Shown: positions 25,845-38,116, counted from the stretch's first letter. The stretch: DNA of 64,000 nt from Pseudocercospora fijiensis CIRAD86 (GCF_000340215.1 NW_006921534.1:6588382-6652381), one strand, 5' to 3'. Numbers and translations are program-made. Notes: generated by a model not told the origin, from the sequence alone.

Positions 25845-27485
25845 TCTTTATACTTACTATAACTACGATACTACTATTACTCTTACCGGAGCTCCTCGAT
25901 ATAGTTTTTTAGTAGGTAGTAAGCGAAATACTATCCGAGCGACGAGTAATATATTATAACGCGAACGACTCCTATAATCGATGCCCGCTATTTTCTATAT
26001 ATCGATACTAGCGCCGATCGTACTTAGGCGTCTATAGGGCGTTATATACCGCTACTCTATACGTATAGCCGAGGGATCTTATCGTCCTTATAGTATAGTA
26101 TAAAGATCCGATCTTTATACCGGTCGTCTTCGTATCTATAATTATAGACGATACCTATATAATCGAATAATAGTAATTCGCTTAACTAGACTCTATCCTA
26201 GCGGATATATATATATAGATAGATAGAGAAAATAAAAGAGATAATAGTAGTAGTAATATATACTATATAGAGTCTAATACTATCCGAGTCCTATTGCCGC
26301 TAGCTAGCTATACGGTATATATAAGGCGCCTAGCCGCGCTATAGGTAGTAAAGGGGCCGTTTAATAATAGCTAGGAAGAGCTAGCGATATAGGATTATAT
26401 TCTAGACTACGTTACATTGCCGACGTATAACGTATAGGTTAGATACCGTACTAAAGTTAAGGCCGAATAGTAATAGATAATCGACGAGATATTATACGAA
26501 CTACGTTATTACGTTAACCGTTTTCGCCTATTCGGGGCACTCTACGACTTAGATAATTCGGTACTAAGGCCGATCCGCGTAGGTAGTACGTTAGTAGATA
26601 ACCCGGTTAAGTAGTTAGTACGAAGCCTCGCCCTCCTTCGTAATTAGGCTAAAACTATCGACTCTTTATAGCTAAAAGACGGCGGAGTAGCGTTAAATAT
26701 ACTTAGCTAGGACGATAGTAACTAGCTATACTAGACGTTCGGCTTCGATTAAGAGCCCGCGAGGTAGTATTTAGTATTAGCTAAAGTCGCTATAGTATTC
26801 GGTAGGTTACTAGAGTACTAGGATAAAGATAACCTAGTAGACTAATACCGACTATAGTAAGGGCAGATTATATTTATAGCGTTATTTAACGCTATAGCTC
26901 TAGTAATACGCCCGCCTTACCTATCCGTAACCTACTAGCCGATAGCCTAGACTAGACGGGCTAAGTGCCGTACTTCGGTCTACCTATATTATATAAGATA
27001 GTAGTTCTCTAAACTATTTAAGGACGTTATCTAGCAACCGTAGTAGGGGTTAGATATATCGACGTAGAAGGGTATATTACGAGTATTCCTTATTATATAT
27101 CGCTAGAGAAGCTAGTATACGAGTCGATATATAGTCGAGGAGCTACTTAATACCCTAATAGTACTAAACGCTAATACCGAACCTTCCTACGACTAGAATA
27201 TAATCGCTAGTATAGTAGCGGATATAGAAGCGTATACTCTCTCCGATATAGAGTTTAGTAGATATAATCTAGCGGATAAGATACTAGTACGGCTTTCGGT
27301 ATATATATTATCTATTATTCTAGTATCGACTAAAGGACGAGATAATAAAAGAAGGTAGGCGGTATTACGGTACCTATTATTAGGTTCTAATTATACGCGC
27401 TTTAACCTACGTACTAGCGACTTTAATATACGAAGCGAAGCGGTCTAGTATAGGTTACGGTACTTATAGTATAATAGAGTATAGA
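25845..27485 (+). pseudogene. Uncharacterised gene relic, about 545 codons
   Basis: One frame is coherent from about 25,845 to the border of tandem unit A when stops are read as Gln. Segments include IIDARYFLYIDTSADRT, DPIFIPVVFVSIIIDDTYII, VKGPFNNSQEELAIQDYI, VRPIRVGSTLVDNPVKQLVR-like text (LRPIRVGSTLVDNP) and ARQYLVLAKVAIVFGRLLEY. No catalytic motif, zinc finger or membrane segment is obvious, and I do not recognise the family. The C-terminus may be cut by the tandem duplication, because the frame runs into unit A at about 27,502. The start codon is not preserved. It is adjacent to the 95-bp repeat on the left. Confidence 0.5.
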
Positions 27486-27489
27486 TATA

Positions 27490-27533
27490 TAGGGTTTAGG
27501 GTACTATAGGGCACTTTAGGGTTAGAGTTAGGC
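27490..27533 (+). repeat. Degenerate telomere-like tract at unit A border
   Basis: AGGGTTTAGGGTAC is followed shortly by CTTTAGGGTTAGAGTTAGG. Both read as TTAGGG repeats with G-to-A changes. The second tract recurs at the start of unit B (38,470-38,489). Confidence 0.45.
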
Positions 27534-27562
27534 GTATAGCGGGCGTATAGTAGGGCGCCGGC

Positions 27563-28250
27563 GTCGGGCTAATTAGCTATAACTAGCGATACGGCAAGGG
27601 CCGCGGGCTAATTAGCTATAACTAGCGATAGGAACGCTCGCCCTCGCGCGCGACGTCGACGAGCCCTATTTACTATTTATCGCCTCCCTTATAGAACTAT
27701 TCTCTATTTATTCGATATTATAATATCGAAGATATAAAAGAATATATTCTCGCGCCTACTCGTAGGCCGCCTACGTATATTACGAGCTAAATAAGAAGGC
27801 GGTCGCATTCTAAGTCGTATCTCGAATACGCCTACGTCGGGCTAATTAGCTATAACTAGCGATACGGTAAGGGCTGCGGGCTAATTAGCTATAACTAGCG
27901 ATAGGAACGCTCGCCCTCGCGCGCGACGTCGACGAGCCCTATTTACTATTTATCGCCTCCCTTATAGAACTATTCTCTATTTATTCGATATTATAATATC
28001 GAAGGTATAAAAGAATATATTCTCGCGCCTGCTCGTAGGCCGCCTACGTATATTACGAGCTAAATAAGAAGGCGGTCGTATTCTTAGTCGTGTCTCGACT
28101 ACGCCTACGTCGGGCTAATTAGCTATAACTAGCGATACGGCAAGGGCCGCGGGCTAATTAGCTATAACTAGCGATAGGAACGCTCGCTTTCGCGCGCGAC
28201 GTCGACGAGCTCTATTTACTATTTATCGCCTCCCTTATAGAACTATTCTC
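27563..28250 (+). repeat. 273-bp tandem repeats (unit A), promoter-like
   Basis: Copies start at 27,563, 27,836 and 28,109 (the third is partial). Each unit contains GCTAATTAGCTATAACTAGC twice, then TATTCGATATTATAATATCG (a palindromic segment) and GGTATAAAAGAATATATTC with a TATAAAAG box. A further copy of the start motif appears at 29,654. Regulatory function is inferred only from the TATA box and the position upstream of a gene fragment. Confidence 0.8.
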
Positions 28251-29480
28251 TTAGAGTACTCTCTACGAGCTATACCGCGAAGATACCCTCCGCGGCCTTC
28301 GCGAAGTAGTTTTAATAACTCGCTATACTCTATATACCGCTAAGGACGTATTTAATAGCAAAGTCGGTATCTATACTAAGGTTAGTCTCGCCTTTATCCC
28401 TTTAACGCGCCGCCCGTTATATACTAACCTAAGTAGGTTTATATCTACGGCGCGACTTTGTCTATAAGTAGCTTCGCCGTCCGCGTTACTTTTAGTCTCC
28501 TCCGTACTAGTAAGAAAGTTCTATAGGAACCGTAAAGATACCCTCCGCGGCCTTCGCGAAGTAGTCCTAATAACTCGCTATACTCTATATACCGCTAAGG
28601 ACGTATTTAATAGCAAAGTCGGTATCTATACGAAGGTTAGTCTCGCCTTTACCCCTTTAACGCGCCGCCCGTTATATACTAACCTAAGTAGGTTTATATC
28701 TACGGCGCGACTTTGTCTATATATAGCTTCGCCGTCCGCGTTACTTTTAGTCTCCTCCGTACTAGCAAGAAAGTTCTATAGGAATAGTTAAAGCGCCTTA
28801 TCGCCGGTAGCTTAGTCGTTCTTATACTAATAAATAACAAGTTCGTATCTCGCGCTATTATCGCTACTATTACTACTCGACTACTAGAGGGACTTTAGTA
28901 GAATCTACCTAAGCCTAATCTCGCCTTTACCTATCCTAAGGAGTTAGAGCTAGATCCTACTATAGAATATCTTATAGTAGAGGACCGTAGCGGACTTTTC
29001 GAAGCTAATCGGCATACCTTACTTAGCCTTTAGTATATAATGCGCGAGGGTTTCCCCTTATTAGAGTACCTCGTTAGTATATAGCCTTACATTTCGGCGC
29101 CTAAGTATATTAAAGCATAGCCGAAGCGAGATCTAAGCTCTATCCTAGTTAATAACTCTAACGAGAGCTTCGAGAATATTAATATAGTTAAGTACTAGCC
29201 TCCTAAGCCTAATAGTACTCTAGACGCCTCCTAACTAGAAGCGCTCCGTCGTATTCTAATAGCGCGTCTTGCTATTATTTAAGGCCTACCTAGTACTAGT
29301 AAGACCTATATCTCTATATAAGCTATTAAAGTAATACTCGAGAACTAGAATAAGGGAGATCTACTAATAATTATCGCTTATTAGACTAACTACGCTATCG
29401 ACTAGTTTTTACGTTATATCGCTATATTCGAGGAAGAATTTGTACGTCTCGGTAGTCGTAGTAAGGATAAGGATATCGTT
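28251..29480 (+). pseudogene. NFX1/UPF1-like SF1 helicase fragment (unit A)
   Basis: A frame with stops read as Gln gives EVVLITRYTLYTAKDVFNSK in each of two 255-bp (85-codon) in-frame repeats. It then reads LIAGSLVVLILINNKF, TIEYLIVEDRSGLFEANRHT and LDASQLEALRRILIARLAII, followed by QGLPSTSKTYISIQAIK (about 29,281-29,330), i.e. GPPGTGKT with Pro-to-Leu and Gly-to-Ser changes. IIAYQTNYAIDQFLRYIAIF corresponds to the ACQTNHALDQ motif Ia region. These are hallmarks of fungal NFX1-type zinc-finger helicases (SF1, RNA/DNA helicase). Only the N-terminal part of the helicase is present. It stops at the 41-bp hairpin repeats, with motifs II-VI absent, so it is a truncated capture. Confidence 0.7.
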
Positions 29481-29594
29481 AAGCCGCTTCGTTAGGATAC
29501 GACGAAGCGCTTCTAGTTAGTAAGCCGCTTCGTTAGGATACGACGAAGCGCTTCTAGTTAGTAAGCCGCTTCGCTAGGATACAACGAAGCGCTT
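29481..29594. repeat. 41-bp hairpin repeats, three copies (unit A)
   Basis: Units start at 29,481, 29,522 and 29,563. Each forms a stem CGCTTCGT/ACGAAGCG around the loop TAGGATACG. They end the helicase fragment. Confidence 0.85.
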
Positions 29595-29688
29595 AAGAAA
29601 TATTAAAGTAAGAAGGCGTTCGTATTCTAAGTCGTATCTCGACCGCGCCCGCGTCTAGCTAATTAGCTATAACTAGCGATACGGCCCT

Positions 29689-29713
29689 CGCTCCGTTAGA
29701 ACGCGACGGAGCG
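29689..29713. repeat. Variant hairpin with paired stem change
   Basis: CGCTCCGT and ACGGAGCG flank the loop TAGAACGCG. Compared with the 41-bp repeats, one stem pair differs on both sides (T to C and A to G), so pairing is kept. The copy in unit B is at 40,859-40,883. Confidence 0.6.
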
Positions 29714-30062
29714 CTTCCGGTTAAGAAATATACGGGGTACGTATTCCCCTATCCCTTACCCTCCGGTTCCGTAAGTAGGGATTTACCTATTTTCTTAGCT
29801 ATACTTTTAGTCTTATATTAAGTATACGAGGTACCCTTTCCCGAAATCTAGCTAACCCGTCTGCCCGATATTAATTAAACATTATTAGAACCTAGCTAAC
29901 TATCTAATTAAATAGCCTTCCTTCGCTATTATAGAAGGCTACTACGAACCTTACCCTATATCTCGTATTACTCCGCCTATCGCCTAGTAAGGACTTTTAC
30001 CTTTAATAACAGACCTACCTATAATACTCTTTAGGTTTACTTATCCTACGGTCCGATAGAGG
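29714..30062. other. Spacer upstream of the orphan gene (unit A)
   Basis: No coherent frame or recognised element between the variant hairpin and the family-2 palindrome. The same stretch in unit B is 40,884-41,232. Confidence 0.4.
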
Positions 30063-30133
30063 AACAACTTAAAACTTTTAGTACGTACCTAAAACGCCTA
30101 GTTTTAGGTACGTACCTAAAGTTTTAAGTTGTT
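30063..30133. repeat. Family-2 palindrome, complete inverted repeat (unit A)
   Basis: The outer arms AACAACTTAAAACTTTTAG and GTTTTAAGTTGTT pair, and each half has a GTACGTAC core (TAGGTACGTACCTA type). Unit B has it at 41,233-41,303. Confidence 0.8.
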
Positions 30134-30367
30134 TACGGTGTCCTTTAATTGCTAGACTTTAGGTTTTGTAACGTCTATAGAAAGGCTATAGGTAGTATAC
30201 GAACCTGCTTATACGTACTACTTTATACGTAAAATATACTACGCTACTATTCCTTACTCTCTTATATACAAAATGCATCGCTAGAAAGGGGTAGCCCTTT
30301 CTAGTATTAGTAGTTTCCGCGAGATAGAACTACTACCTCCTCGAATTCTATACTTATTAGCGCGGCT

Positions 30368-30376
30368 TATATATAA
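30368..30376 (+). promoter_or_regulatory. TATA box of orphan gene (unit A)
   Basis: TATATATAA lies 34 bp upstream of the ATG at 30,410. It is conserved in unit B (41,538-41,546). Confidence 0.4.
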
Positions 30377-30409
30377 GCTTTGCCCTCCGCTATTAATAGA
30401 ATTAATACA

Positions 30410-33400
30410 ATGCCGCCTAAAGGATAGCGTAAGCTACTCGGTACTAAAGAGGAAGAGCGGAAGAAGAAGGCCGAACGTACCGCGAGGAAGTTAGTAAGTA
30501 CGGCTCTACGACGAGCCTAGAAGAAAGTATAGTAAGCTAAGTAAGACCTAGGCGTAGTATCTTCTTCGTCTACGCTACTACTATATCTAGCCGCTATATC
30601 GTCTACCTTCTCGGCTACCTAACCTATCCTCTATATTAACCCTCTACTTCGTAGCTAAATAGGCGTAGTAGGTAGTTAAACACTCTAGAGTTAGTACTAT
30701 TCGGCTAGTTAGGGACAGCTACTTCTCCTAGTACTACGACTACTACCGCTCTCTTTATAGATAGCGCCGTATATAAACACTAGAGATAGGCTATAGCTCC
30801 TCGCTACCTATATTAACTAGCTTGAGATCGACGATGTTATCGCGGTAGTCGATTAATTCGCTAGAGCTAACGCCGCTAGCTCTACTCTAAGGGATAGTAC
30901 TTCTACGTCGCTCGTTTAATAATCGATCGTATAGGCTATCCCTACCTATAACTAGCCTCGGTTAGCTATTCGGCGGGCTCCTCTATATCCCCTTCTCCCT
31001 AAAATAGATAGTACTTAACTAGTATATCTATCTAATACTCTCCCTTCGTATATAGGTCCTCTTACCCTACGTAGAATAGTTTACCGCCCCGCTCCGATAG
31101 CTACTAGACCCTCTTCGTCCGCTATAGTACAATCCCTACTAGCGCTAGCTTCTATACTAGCGATACCTCCCGCGCTAGCTTCTATACTAGCGATACCTCC
31201 CGCGCTAGCTTCTATACTAGCGATACCTCCCTAGCTAGCTTCTATACTAGCGATACCTCCCGCGCTAGCTTCTATACTAGCGATACCTCCCTAGCTAGCT
31301 TCTATACTAGCGATATCTCCCTAGCTAGCTTCTATACTAGCGATACCTCCCGCGCTAGCTTCTATACTAGCGACGCCTTCCTAGCTAGCTTCTATACTAG
31401 CGACGCCTTCCCCGCTAGCTTTTATACTAGCGACGCCGCCTAAGCCTAACTCCTAAGGAAGCGTAGCTTATTCTTCCCTATTACTAGCTTCGAAGTCCGC
31501 TACTTAACCTACTTCGCCGACTCCTCGAAGAAGTCTCTCCTTCCCTCCTATTCTAGAGAGCCCCTCGTTACCTACGACGCCGCCTAAGCTAGACTCCTAA
31601 GTAAGTATAGCTTATTCTCCCCTATTACTAGCTTCGAAGTCCGCTACTTAACCTACTTCGCCGACTTCTTAAAGAAGTCTCTCCTTCCCTCCTATTCTAG
31701 AGAGCCCCTCGTTATCTACTTTAAGAGATAGAACGAATTAACTACTAGCCTCGGTACGGCGTAGTCGACCGATCGCAAGCGCGAGTATATCTAAGTCTAA
31801 TTCTAGAGATAGTATTCCTAGCCCTAGCTTAAGGCGAAGCCCGTCTAGATTAAGAGATAGTATTACTAGGTCTAATTTAAGAGAGAGCTTATAAAGGCCT
31901 CGTCCTAAAGCTTAGCTATCGTAGCTATAACGTAGGCTCCTACTATATATCCGGCTAAATCCTAGAGGGCGTAACCCGCGCCCTACCTTACTAGAACCTC
32001 TACTACCGCTACGACCTACGCTACCGCGAGGTCGGTAGGGTCGAAACGATAATAGCGACGTTACGCTCGAAAGCTCGCGAGCACCTTCGGTAACTAGTAG
32101 TTTAATCTAATCGGATTTAAGTAGTTCTTTAAGTAGCGACGCTAGGGTTAATTCCGACGAGGAACTAGATAATCTATCTATTATATCGACCCCTTATAGT
32201 CGGATAGTACTTTACTAAGCGCTCGCTATAGATAGTTGCTCTTATAAGTATTCCTAAGACTAGGATACGGACGCGGAAGAAGAGGAGCCGATATCGCCTA
32301 AAGTTATACTTATAGAATTTGTTACTAAGGGTACTACTACTATCTTTGCCTAAAGTTAACTTTACTAGCTCCCGGATATACTTATATACGTCGTAGAGTA
32401 TAGCAAGCTCCCGACGTATATATATAAGTAGCTCCGAGGCGTCGACTAGTATAAACTCCTCGCTAGGTAGGTTAACGGGATACCTTCTACGGTCCTATTA
32501 CTTAAGAAGTCGTATCTTATATCTACTAATTAGCTATTTTATATTACTCGATACTAGGATATTAACGCACTTCTCCTCCCTATAACCTTACTTACGACCT
32601 ATAGAGCCGGTATTCGGTTGTTCTATACGCCTCGCTTTATAAAGACTATTACTTACGAGTAGTATATACTAGTAGGCCGCTCTCCGATACGATCCGAACG
32701 CTATAAGTATATATAGATCGCGACTAGACTCGATACTTCTAGATTTAATACGTACCTCTTCTTCCCTAACCTTCTACTCCCTAAAGCGAATCGAAATCGG
32801 AAGATCGACCGGTAATATCGCTATTATATAAACAAGCGTAAATAGGCTTACTTTATTAATACTATCCTTATTCCTACGCTTCGCGATACTTATCCTTCTC
32901 GAGTGCTCGTATATTATCCCCTATCCTTCTAGTAAGTATATAATCGCGTATACGCTCGATAGAAACAAGGCGTAGAAGGCAATAATCGTAACGTTAGTAA
33001 AATCTCTTACGATATTATAGATCCGCTACCGGCAAATTAAGACCCTATAGTCGACGTAGCTATACTACGACTATATTGTTTATAGTAGGGCATCGAATAT
33101 CGGTTACGTCGAGACTTAGATATATATTAGCGGCGTATAGAACTAGTTGTTATATAGTATAGGACTAAAATCCGTCTAGAGGTATAGACTCCCCTAGAGC
33201 TTAAAGAACTCCTCGATTAGTCCCTCGAGCGCTAGTTTAACCCTATATATCGTAATATAGACCGCGCTTAGTTCGACCTTATATAGGAAGACATCCCTAC
33301 TAAACTAGTAGTCGAAGACGTAGTAGTATCTCCGCTTATCGCCCTTTGCCGGATAGCCTATAGTATTACGAAGACTAGCGGCCTTAATATCGAGCATCCT

Positions 33401-35400
33401 TAAATATACTAGTAGTTCGGTATATAAGAGGCTTATAGTATCTAAGGCAAACTACTCCGTAAGTCCGTAGAGCGGCTTAGTAGTATCGGCTTCTTCTAAG
33501 GATATAATATATCGAAGGATCTCTTCGTATCTATTAACCGAACGGTAGAACCTATTTTTAGTTAGTTAATACTACCGCTTCTTATATTCTCCTAGTCTAC
33601 TATCGACTAGGTAGCCGCCGTTACTTCCCTTATTACCCGAAACACTATATTTCGCCGAGCTCGTATCTTAGACGCCTTTAAAGCGGAAATTATATAGGCG
33701 TATAATACGCTAGATAGCTACGCCTCGAGTACCGTTCCCTTTAGCGTACGAGGAGAGGTTCGTACTTACTAGGACCTACTCTATTAGCCTAATCTACCTA
33801 TAACTCGCCTAAGCCTAACCGAGGGAGTAGACGGACGTCGTACTTACTAGCCTTTCTTTATACTCGAGAGTAAGTACGTCGTCGACTTTATACGTTTATA
33901 GTTAAACCGCTAGCTCTTTGCAATATATATAGTCCTTTCGTAAAAGTCTGTTAACGTAGGCGTAAATACCGCCTAACTTGATCGTATAACTCGCGCTATT
34001 AAGGAAGCCTCTACGTTAGTAATACTTAATATACTGTTCGACTTACTAACTACGACCTATAATAGTAGTTCCTTTAGTATAAAGCATAGACTCTTTTATA
34101 ATCGTTACGACCGGTTAGGCGCGGGCGATAGAGAGTAGGAAGGAAGTTATCGGAGTTTAAATATTATAGTAAGCCTCTATACTACGTACGCCGCCTAGCT
34201 CCTAGCCGATCTCTTTAACTAGGTTTAACTACGCTTCTATACTACCGCGCTCTAGTAGACCGCCTATGCTACCGACTTCCTCCGTAGCTAGCTCTAAGCT
34301 ACTAGTTCGGGAAGGCTAGAGTAAGCTTTCTATAGCTACGTAAAGGAGACGATCGACTAACTCGTTACTGCCTACTAAACGTATCGAGTAGCGTATAGGG
34401 AGCGTAAGGATAACGATTCGGAAGAGGATAATAACTCGGATTAGTACGTAGGTATCGTTAAATAGGCGCTTTAGCGATTAAGCTAGGTATATAGATGCCG
34501 CTATACTAGCTATATACTCTGTATACTCTTAAAGCCCGATAAGCGTCTAGGGGATTAGGTACGGTTACGCTACTTCTTCTTAGAGGAAGTTACCGATAAA
34601 GAGAGAGCCGGTCTCTATAGCTTTTCGTACGACCTCGTATATCGGATAATAGGCGGGAGACCTAATATTATCGTCGCCCGGGGCGGTAGTAGTAACGCTA
34701 TAGAAGGCGGCTTTACCTTATTTACTGCTATCTAGCAAACCCGCCTTTAGCTACTCTTTAACTAGGACGACAGTTTTCGCCGCGATAGCTAGGAACGCCG
34801 ACTATAGTATAGGTAGGCGAGGTACTATTTCGACGTACTTGCTTTACTTAGTCGGGATTACCTAAACATTGCGTAACAGTTTAAGCATAGTATAGGGCGT
34901 TATATAATAAATTAGATACGCATCCTCCTAGTATACGATAAAAGCAAAATCTATTAAGCCGTTCGATAGAAGAAAATACCCGGTACTACTAGTTAATACT
35001 AGGTAAAGTAGGTAGCCGCCGTCCTAGTTAGCGCGAGTAACCTTATCTAGAATAGTACTATCCTATAGCATTAGTCGCTCGTTAGTACCGTAAATAAGAA
35101 GAACTAACTTTATATAATATACCGCTATACTCCTAATCTGCTCCGTAATTAAGGATAGTAGAGGATTAGCGAAGATCTTATTAACTGCTTTATAGCGATG
35201 CGATAGATTTAGCGACTAAGAGGGCTAGATAATAGTAACTCTACGTCTACCGACGACGACGATAACGACGAGTAGATTCCGTCGCGAAATAGTAAGGCAA
35301 GGCTAGCCGAATACTAGGCATAGCTACCGCTTAATACGGCTACTAGACAGTGCCGACAATAGCAAAAACTTCGGGCGTACGCCTAAAACCGTAGTTATAT
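30410..35400 (+). pseudogene. Large orphan gene with decapeptide array (unit A)
   Basis: A preserved ATG opens MPPKGQRKLLGTKEEERKKK, a basic helix, then a Ser/Thr-rich region and a 10-copy, 10-codon array (31,141-31,440). A twofold repeat with FPITSFEVRYLTYF-type or alternative-frame text follows (31,441-31,720). The main body (from about 32,040) reads coherently through RIP stops. Landmarks are LESSRAPSVTSSLIQSDLSS, an acidic DAEEEEP, KSYLISTNQLFYITRYQDIN, FFPNLLLPKANRNRKIDRQY and FIRLQLNRQLFAIY. After a probable short intron near 34,485 it reads LYSFSYDLVYRIIGGRP, and an Asp-rich TDDDDNDEQIP precedes the end. About 1,650 codons. No catalytic family is recognised. It is probably a fungal-specific large protein. 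It is disrupted throughout. Confidence 0.6.
31141..31440 (+). repeat. 30-bp array, 10 copies (unit A)
   Basis: Exact 30-bp period. The unit starts CGCGCTAGCTTCTATACTAG and ends CGATACCTCC, with CTAG/CGCG alternation at the unit start. One frame encodes RASFYTSDTS; the frame matching the upstream text gives RQLLYQRYLP when stops are read as Gln. Confidence 0.95.
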
Positions 35401-35414
35401 AATAAGTGTATATA

Positions 35415-35482
35415 AATAAAGAAACTTTAGGTACGCACCTATTTAATATATAGAATAGGTATATACCTAAAGTTCCTTTATT
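35415..35482. repeat. Family-2 double palindrome after orphan gene (unit A)
   Basis: AATAAAGAAACTTTAGGTAC and ATATACCTAAAGTTCCTTTA form inverted arms, and each arm holds a TAGGTNNNNACCTA palindrome. Unit B has it at 46,615-46,682. Confidence 0.8.
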
Positions 35483-36185
35483 TGCGTATAGTCTCTATAA
35501 TATTTAATCGTATAGTTAAATAAGTAGATATAGGCCGGTTAACTAAGTAGATAGCGCTTAAATAAGATTAAATAGCGAGCGACTAGCGCAGCACTAAATA
35601 AATAGATAGCCTATTATATATAATAGCGTATAATCTAGGTTTATTACTTTATCGACTTTGCTAGACTAGCGTCGAGAATAGTAGGATTCTATTACACTAT
35701 TATTGTTCTATATACTTAGAATAACAAAATTGCTATATAGTCCTAACCTCTCTTTATTCGGAAGCTATACTATACTATTAGAGATAGAGCCTCGTAGTAT
35801 AGGTAGAAATCTCGACCTATAAAGTCGGAAATTAGTATCTCGGAAGAGGCGTTCTCTACTACTATATATAGCGATCTATATTTACTCGGAGCTATAGAAT
35901 ACCGCTAGATATTCTATTACACTATCTACTTAATATATAGATTACTATAGCTCTTATCCCTTATATATACTATAGGGTTATCGAGGACGATAACGAGGTA
36001 GACTAACTTTACTTAATAGGCCCTAAATTCTTTATATAGTTAACTACTTAAGTAACGAAATTATTACGTAGTTGTATAAGCTAGAAGGACTATAATTGAT
36101 TGAATAAAGACGTTATTACTTATTTACATGCTTATATAATTATTTATGTAATTTAATATTGCAGAGACTGTTTCTATAATCGTAG
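35483..36185. other. AT-rich spacer between convergent genes (unit A)
   Basis: No coherent frame. It separates the plus-strand orphan gene from the minus-strand relic and may hold both 3' ends. The same stretch in unit B is 46,683-47,385. Confidence 0.4.
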
Positions 36186-36189
36186 TATT

Positions 36190-37800
36190 ATATACCTAAT
36201 CTAAGAATATTACCTTTAAGTAGCGTCGGGTTCTCTTCCTCTATCGATACTTTACGTAGAGTAGCCGTACCCTCTTCTATTACTAGTAGCTCGCGTTCCT
36301 TCGCTATACTTAGTCGCTATAGTACGACGAGCGTAATATCGTTATCGTACGCCTCCTTCCCTTCTAGAAGTTCGATTAGAGTTATATCTACTATATCGTT
36401 CGCTAGGTAGGCGATGCTATAGTGCTACTAATATATAATCGTTCCTAAGACTTTAACGTTACCTTTAAGGTTAAATGCCCCGATTCCGATCTCGTACTCT
36501 ATCTCGCTATATAGTAGTTTAAGGTTATAGCGAAGCGCCTTAATATCCGCTATCGTAACGTTAAAGTCCGGTAGATAGTAATAAACTAAGAAGCGATACT
36601 ATATCGATAGCTAAGTTTTCTTATCGAGTCTATACCGAGTATAACGCTTAAGGCTAAATATACCTTTATTCTTATTACCTAGATCGGTAACAATCTAATA
36701 TAAATACTAGTGCTTCCTACAATCCGGCGACCGTAGCTACGCCGCGCGAGAAACTAGAATATTATATATAAAACCGCCGTATACGAGTGCGACCGATATT
36801 AAGCAAAATCTAGTATATACCGCTAATCTATCCGTACTTTGCTATACGTCTTTTAACTACCGCCGATCCTTATCTCGTATATCCTAGAGTCTAGAACGTA
36901 AGGTCTATATAAACCGGAAATATACGAGGGCGACGTCGTAGAGTCGTAGAGGTACTAACGCCGAGCTACGATATCCGAAGAATATATTATAATAACTTAA
37001 GTAGAGGTTGTCTACTAGGTACTTAATAAATAGCAATTAGTCGTATATAGATCGCGACTATTACCTTAGTATACTCTCCGAGCTTAAGTTAATATATTCG
37101 TCGAGCCTCCTTTAACTACGTTCTCTATCGTATAGGTAAAGGTTATTCCCGAGACTATATAGCGGTCTAAATGCGGCTAATAATTATACTATCGTACTAG
37201 GCCTACTATTATTATAGCTACTCGCATTAATTAAGATCTTATAAGACGTCTCCTATAGTATATTCTTAGGCGTCGGCGCTAGCCGCTAAGGATAATAAGG
37301 TAGTAAGCAACTACCTTATATAATCGAGAGTATACGGATATATATCGTTAAACTCCGTACCGGCAACAACGAGAAGTAGCGTTTACGCTTCTTAATAGGC
37401 AAAGGAGGATCCGACTTCGTCTTAATTACGACCTCGCTAAACCGGAGACTAGGCCGCATACTCGCTATTACTATCCGAACCGCTTCGTCGCCGTAGTTAG
37501 TAAGTATAGGTATATATAATAAGGGTCGCAATTCGGGACTACCGTTAATATAGAGAGCGACTAGGACCGCTATATATATCTAATCCTACGCGATAGTTCG
37601 AGTCTAACTATCGATACCGAACCCCGCCGGCTAGCGCTTATATTATATCTACTACTCCCTATCTATGCTATAGTTATAAGCAACCTAGACTTTATAGTCT
37701 CTATGCCTAACGTTTACTAGGTAGCGTAGGATTTAATCCTTTAGCTCGATCGATAGTTCGGAGAATAATATCCTCGCCTTAATTAGATAGTAGTATAAGG
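36190..37800 (-). pseudogene. Minus-strand orphan gene relic (unit A)
   Basis: The best-preserved part is an open stretch on the minus strand, 37,531-37,316 (RPLLYIPILTNYGDEAVRI, then FSEVVIKTKSDPPLPIKKRK), also open in unit B. Upstream, with stops as Gln, it reads IYIAVLVALYINGSPE. Downstream the frame gives LVPLRLYDVALVYFRFI and DFNVTIADIKALRYNLKLL, but a second frame there is about as open (GLYRPYVLDSRIYEIRIGG), so an intron or frameshift is possible. About 500 codons. No family is recognised. It lies between the orphan gene and the SNF2-like gene, divergent from the latter. Confidence 0.45.
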
Positions 37801-37837
37801 TTGTTATAGTAAGTAGCAATAATAAGCGTTTAATAGA

Positions 37838-38116
37838 ACTTTAGGTACGTACCTAAAATTTCCTTACGTTATACCTTATATAACCTTATATAACCTTATA
37901 GGCTATTACCTAATACTAGTGCGGGTAAGCGTTAAAAGTAAATATCGCTATTAGACGCGGGATATGCCGCTAGCGGCAAATACGTAGTCCGTATATAATA
38001 CAACTTTTCTTCTTTTACAAACCTGCTCCCTCTTCTTAACTTAAATATTAATATTAACCTTCCGTAGCACTTACTATTACTAGCACTAGAATAGGTATAT
38101 ACCTAAAGTTTCTTTA
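37838..38116. repeat. Family-2 palindromes in the divergent intergenic region (unit A)
   Basis: GAACTTTAGGTACGTACCTA lies at 37,840 and ATAGGTATATACCTAAAGTT at 38,090, about 250 bp apart and flanking the divergent promoters. The unit B copies are at about 49,040 and 49,290. A TATATAACCTTATATAACC direct repeat lies beside the first. Confidence 0.6.

Noticed and set aside
25845..27485. Starship captain (DUF3435 tyrosine recombinase)
   Set aside because: Considered because large accessory elements in fungi carry one. I could not find the Arg...His-x-x-Arg...Tyr pattern in this or the other orphan relics.
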